A stretch of DNA of 7,805 bases, taken from assembly GCA_003221825.1 (NCBI GenBank), contig QHUE01000333.1, positions 1 through 7,805 on the forward strand, given 5' to 3'. Every line of letters begins with the position of its first letter. Position 1 is the stretch's first letter. Below, piece after piece: positions 4,944-7,805 of this stretch. Below the pieces are notes generated by a model that was not told the DNA's origin, searched no databases, and worked only from the letters and a program-made list of their open reading frames with translations. The stretch comes from Gemmatimonadota bacterium (lineage in GTDB: Bacteria; Gemmatimonadota; Gemmatimonadetes; Gemmatimonadales; GWC2-71-9). The translations under genes were made by a program, and so were the position numbers.

Positions 4944-6994
4944 TAAGCAAGTTGCACCTGCATCTCGTACAGTCGCCGGTATTTCCCATTCACCACAGCC
5001 AACAGCTCCGCATGCGTCCCGTGTTCCACCAACCGGCCCTCCTCGATCACGAACAGCCGCGACGCCTTGCGCAACGTCGACAGCCGGTGGGCAATCGCGA
5101 ACACGGTCCGGCCCGCCACCAACCGCTCCAGCGCCTGCTGGATCTCGCGCTCCGTTTCCGTATCCAGGCTGCTCGTCGCCTCGTCCAGAATGAGGATCCG
5201 AGGATCGTGCAGAATCGCGCGCGCGATCGAGACGCGCTGGCGCTCACCACCCGAGAGCGTATGCCCCCGCTCCCCCACCACCGTGTCGTAGCCGTGCTGC
5301 AACCTGGTGATGAAGTCGTGGGCATTCGCCGCCTGGGCGGCGACGACGACCTGGCTCAACGGCGCCTCGGGCAAGCCGTAGCGAATGTTCTCCAGGACTG
5401 TGCCGTGAAACAGGTACGGATCCTGGAGCACCATGCCGATTTGCCGCCGGTAGTGCCCCGTCTCGAGCCGCCGGAGATCGACGCCGTCGACCCGAATCGT
5501 CCCCCCGGTCACGTCATAGAAGCGCGCGATCAGGTTCACGATCGTGGTCTTGCCGCCGCCCGACGGCCCGACGAGCCCGATCAGCTCGCCGGGTACGACG
5601 TCGAAGCTCACACCGCGCAGCACCTGCCGGACGCCGTCATAGCCGAACGTCACGTGCTCGAACGTGATCCGCCCATGCACCGGCTCGAGCCGCACCGGCT
5701 CGGCCACATCGCGGATCTCGGGCTCGGTATCGAGCACCTCGAACACGCGGTGCGCCGACGTCGTCGCCCGGTTGATCGTGCGCGCCATCTGGCCGATCAC
5801 CTCGATCGGCCCGACGAACATCGTCGTGTAGAGCAGGAACGAGACGAACGTTCCCACCGGCAGCTGTGCCCCGTTCCCGAGCAGCCGTGGCACGGCAAAA
5901 ACCCAGACCGCCACGGTCATCGTGTGCACGCCCAGCATCAGCAACGGCCAGAACGTCGTCCACGACCTGTGGATGCGGTTGAACTCCGCCGTCACGTCCT
6001 GGTTGCGCTCGCCGAAGCGCCCGATCTCCCGCCGCTCCTGGTTGAACGCTTTGACCACGCGAATGCCCGGGATCGTGTCCGACAGGACGTCCGTCACCCG
6101 TGACCACTTGCGCCACGCGCGGATGAACAGCCGAGTGATGTCTTCGCTGTGCCGGTAGATCAGCCAGCAGAAGAGCGGCACCGGCAGCGTCATCACCAGT
6201 CCCAGCCGCCAGTCGAGCGTGAGCAGCACGGCTCCGAGCCCCGCGAGCATCACGAGCGACAGCGACACGTCCACGACGCCGAACGCCAGGAAATCCCACA
6301 GCCGGTCGGTATCGGCGGACACGCGCGTGATCAGGCTGCCGGTCCGCTTGCGCGAGAAGAACGCCAGGCTCAGATGCTGGATGTGCTCGTACAACTCGGC
6401 GCGCAGATCACGAGCCACCCACTCGCCCAGAATCGACATCAGGCGCAGCCGCACGTGTGCCGCCGATTGGCGTATCAGATAGACGGCCGCCATCGCTGCG
6501 ACCGCCAGCCACGCGATCGTGCCGGCGCGCGCGAGCGACAGCGTTCCGGCCTGTGCCGGTCGCACCACGCGGTCGATCAGGTGGCGCGCCAGATACGGCG
6601 GCTCGAGCACGAACCGGATGTTCTCGAATGCCCGCCGCTGCCGGTGCGTGTAGCGCAGCAGCGCCAGCGCTGGCTCGCCCGGTGTGCCGAGGATCGTCAG
6701 GGTGTTCGCCGACAATCCCGGCGCTTCCCTGACCGCCTCGATGCGCGACCGCTCGAAGCTCCGCACGTCCCAGCCATCGCTCTCACGCTTTGCCACGGCG
6801 ATGTGCCGCGGCCCGAGCGCCAACCACGCTTCGCTGAGTCGCAGGCCCTGGTCGAGATCGGCGAGCGCGTACAGCTGAACGGGCGCGCCATGCCAGGCGT
6901 GCTCGATCTGCCGCCGCAGCTCCGCAGGGAGCCTCGTGGGCTGCGACGTGTACCGCGCAATGAGGGAATCGTCGAGTTGTTGCTGCGTGCTCAT
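4943..6994 (-). CDS. ABC exporter (fused membrane and ATPase domains) with N-terminal extension; first transmembrane helix missing
   Basis: This 683-residue inner-membrane half-transporter probably works as a homodimer. Residues 1-130 form a soluble extension, perhaps PH-like. The exporter membrane domain follows (about 132-410) and then the ATPase. ATPase motifs are Walker A GPSGGGKTT (476-484), Q-loop Q524, signature LSGGERQ (580-586), Walker B ILILDEATS (600-608) and H-loop H636; all catalytic residues are intact. Five hydrophobic spans are visible (about 157-175, 243-260, 262-280, 346-370, 381-400). The helix expected just before PPYLARHLIDRVV (132-144) is absent: the extension ends FENIRFVLE and joins this segment directly, in frame. 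Related exporters have a first helix there, often after a short Cys-rich ribbon. With its DUF1854 neighbour it matches the pair called cyanophycin-metabolism-associated in some bacteria; the substrate is unknown. The ATG at 6994 follows GAGGA at a good distance. Confidence 0.9.
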   Translation of the reverse strand: MSTQQQLDDSLIARYTSQPTRLPAELRRQIEHAWHGAPVQLYALADLDQGLRLSEAWLALGPRHIAVAKRESDGWDVRSFERSRIEAVREAPGLSANTLTILGTPGEPALALLRYTHRQRRAFENIRFVLEPPYLARHLIDRVVRPAQAGTLSLARAGTIAWLAVAAMAAVYLIRQSAAHVRLRLMSILGEWVARDLRAELYEHIQHLSLAFFSRKRTGSLITRVSADTDRLWDFLAFGVVDVSLSLVMLAGLGAVLLTLDWRLGLVMTLPVPLFCWLIYRHSEDITRLFIRAWRKWSRVTDVLSDTIPGIRVVKAFNQERREIGRFGERNQDVTAEFNRIHRSWTTFWPLLMLGVHTMTVAVWVFAVPRLLGNGAQLPVGTFVSFLLYTTMFVGPIEVIGQMARTINRATTSAHRVFEVLDTEPEIRDVAEPVRLEPVHGRITFEHVTFGYDGVRQVLRGVSFDVVPGELIGLVGPSGGGKTTIVNLIARFYDVTGGTIRVDGVDLRRLETGHYRRQIGMVLQDPYLFHGTVLENIRYGLPEAPLSQVVVAAQAANAHDFITRLQHGYDTVVGERGHTLSGGERQRVSIARAILHDPRILILDEATSSLDTETEREIQQALERLVAGRTVFAIAHRLSTLRKASRLFVIEEGRLVEHGTHAELLAVVNGKYRRLYEMQVQLA

Positions 6995-7002
6995 GTCCGT
7001 GA

Positions 7003-7007
7003 TCCTC
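7003..7007 (-). promoter_or_regulatory. Ribosome binding site of the ABC exporter gene
   Basis: GAGGA on the minus strand ends eight bases before the ATG at 6994, good spacing, and supports that start. Confidence 0.65.
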
Positions 7008-7092
7008 GAGTCGTACGTAACAGAACGGCCTCCCAGGTCCCATGAAGCACCCGGAAGGCCGGATCACGGCGCGAACTAGATCCGATCGACTT

Positions 7093-7239
7093 CTAGGGTG
7101 CTCCTCCACCTCCACCGGCGCCGGCAGTGCCGGACGCAATACGCCCACGACTGTCCGCGAATGGCCCGAGCCGGCACAGCGTGCCAGGCTCCGCCCAGAT
7201 GCGGCGCAGCATGAGCGAAACGGTGGATTGACGAATCAT
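7093..7239 (-). CDS. Possible small protein of 48 residues (doubtful)
   Basis: An ATG at 7239 opens a 48-codon frame ending in TAG. The predicted peptide is basic and slightly hydrophobic at first (MIRQSTVSLMLRRIW), has one Cys at position 22 and ends in a glycine run (GTAGAGGGGGAP). AAAGG lies 11 bases before the ATG, further than ideal. The possible promoter at 7286-7314 would place the start codon about 40 bases into the transcript. I recognise no family. Its third codon positions look less GC-rich than those of the neighbouring genes, which argues against it. It may equally be part of the untranslated leader of the ABC transcript. Confidence 0.2.
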   Translation of the reverse strand: MIRQSTVSLMLRRIWAEPGTLCRLGPFADSRGRIASGTAGAGGGGGAP

Positions 7240-7285
7240 TTCGTCCGAGACCTTTCGTGCATGATTTCGGGAAGCTGCTTCGAGC

Positions 7286-7314
7286 AAACTAAGACGGCGT
7301 ACGTGACCGGTCAA
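7286..7314 (-). promoter_or_regulatory. Possible sigma-70-type promoter for the ABC-DUF1854 operon
   Basis: On the minus strand TTGACC (7309-7314; five of six matches to the -35 consensus) is followed after 17 bases by TAGTTT (7286-7291; three of six matches to -10). It begins nine bases after the TolC-family stop codon. Spacing and position fit an independent promoter, but the -10 match is weak and a motif this short can arise by chance. Confidence 0.35.
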
Positions 7315-7323
7315 GCCGAAGAT

Positions 7324-7805
7324 TCACGATCCCCCCCGAATCGGCCGTCCCGCAGCGAAATCGAAGAGCGTGGCGCCGCGCAGGCGATAGAGCGCCGTCC
7401 AGTATCCGCGCAGCCCCCGGACGTATTCGACCAGCGCCTGGTCCTTCTCGGCCTGGGCGATGTACAGGTTGTCGATCGTGATGCGGCCGATCACGTAGCG
7501 ATTGTACGCCACCTCAAACCGCTTAGCGGCGACGCTGTCCGACTTCGCCACGAGCAGCGCGGTGCGGCGGGCCTGTGCGAGTGCGAGCGCGGCGAAACGA
7601 GCGTCGTGCGCAACCTGGGCGAGCGTCGCGTCCGAGAGGTTGGTGACGCGCTCGCGGTCGGCCTCGGCCGCCCGCACCCCTTCGTGATGCGCGCCCCACT
7701 GCCACAGCGGAACCTGTACCGAGAGCGTGAAGCGCCGAGCCTCGAGCAGGTTCTGATATGCGAGGCTCGCCTCCGGCGCAGTGGCGTTGAATCCGTAACT
7801 GGCCT
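7324..7805 (-). CDS. TolC-family outer-membrane efflux protein, C-terminal part (5' end off window)
   Basis: The visible 159 residues match the second half of an outer-membrane efflux protein of the TolC type, which forms a trimeric channel through the outer membrane and periplasm for export of drugs, proteins or metals. A strand-like start (ASYGFNATA) leads to FTLSVQVPLWQWGAHHEGVRAAEADRE, the typical 'pattern-P-L-x-x-W-G' turn into a long coiled helix. An Ala- and Arg-rich helix follows, then FEVAYNRYVIGRITIDNLYIAQAE, the usual Y-x-x-G-x-I-T-x-x-x-L/Y motif, and a final helix with YWTALYRLRG. The C-terminal tail (LFDFAAGRPIRGGS) is normal for this group. The gene enters from the right edge, so its start and any export partners lie outside. 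It could share transcription with the ABC exporter, but a 329-base gap and a possible promoter separate them. Confidence 0.85.
   Translation of the reverse strand, partial: ASYGFNATAPEASLAYQNLLEARRFTLSVQVPLWQWGAHHEGVRAAEADRERVTNLSDATLAQVAHDARFAALALAQARRTALLVAKSDSVAAKRFEVAYNRYVIGRITIDNLYIAQAEKDQALVEYVRGLRGYWTALYRLRGATLFDFAAGRPIRGGS

Larger units (their letters stand above)
6995..7323. other. Gap between the TolC-family gene and the ABC exporter gene
   Basis: This 329-base stretch holds no recognised gene. On the minus strand it contains GAGGA (7003-7007) eight bases before the ABC start, a possible sigma-70 promoter just after the TolC-family stop, and a doubtful 48-codon reading frame. A GC-rich patch (about 7095-7135) has short inverted repeats around CCGGCGCCGG but no following T-run. 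No transfer RNA or known riboswitch fold was recognised. Confidence 0.6.

Noticed and set aside
4952..7045. Two long plus-strand frames (383 and 298 codons) opposite the ABC exporter gene
   Set aside because: They mirror the ABC gene, which carries all ATPase motifs on the minus strand. Their His/Arg/Pro-rich content is typical of antisense translation.

Overview
The window comes from a GC-rich bacterium. The proteins look like those of Gemmatimonadota or a similar deep-branching, double-membraned environmental lineage: a TolC-type outer-membrane efflux protein is present, and starts are a mix of ATG and GTG. This placement is an inference from general resemblance and was not tested by a search. 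No RNA genes, CRISPR arrays, insertion sequences or phage genes are visible.

Layout. (1) The left edge holds the start of a leftward response-regulator gene that runs off the window. (2) Divergent from it is a rightward block: a PLP-dependent cystathionine gamma-synthase/lyase (531-1700), a membrane-associated M48 zinc peptidase (1761-2624), purD (2621-3715) and mutM (3699-4268). The last three genes overlap or abut and are probably co-transcribed. (3) Convergent with it is a leftward block: a TolC-family gene entering from the right edge (7324-7805), a 329-base gap with a possible promoter and a doubtful 48-codon reading frame, a multidrug-type ABC exporter with an N-terminal extension (4943-6994), and a DUF1854 protein (4352-4864). 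The ABC/DUF1854 pair matches one reported near cyanophycin genes in other bacteria. No cyanophycin synthetase is visible here.

Two things stand out. First, three genes lack a block that their families normally have. PurD lacks about 65 residues from the middle of its ATP-grasp region, in frame. MutM stops at 189 residues and lacks the C-terminal zinc finger. The ABC exporter lacks its first transmembrane helix, with an in-frame junction just before the conserved PPYL segment. Either this locus has decayed or changed by clean deletions, or the assembly dropped segments. Second, the two gaps around the DUF1854 gene each contain a long imperfect hairpin whose arms are tandem short repeats: 8-base units RGCGGTTS in one, 7-base units GGTGTCR in the other. 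Each hairpin begins at, or within two bases of, the stop codon of a leftward gene. Their sequences are unrelated but the design is the same, suggesting a recurring type of intergenic element.
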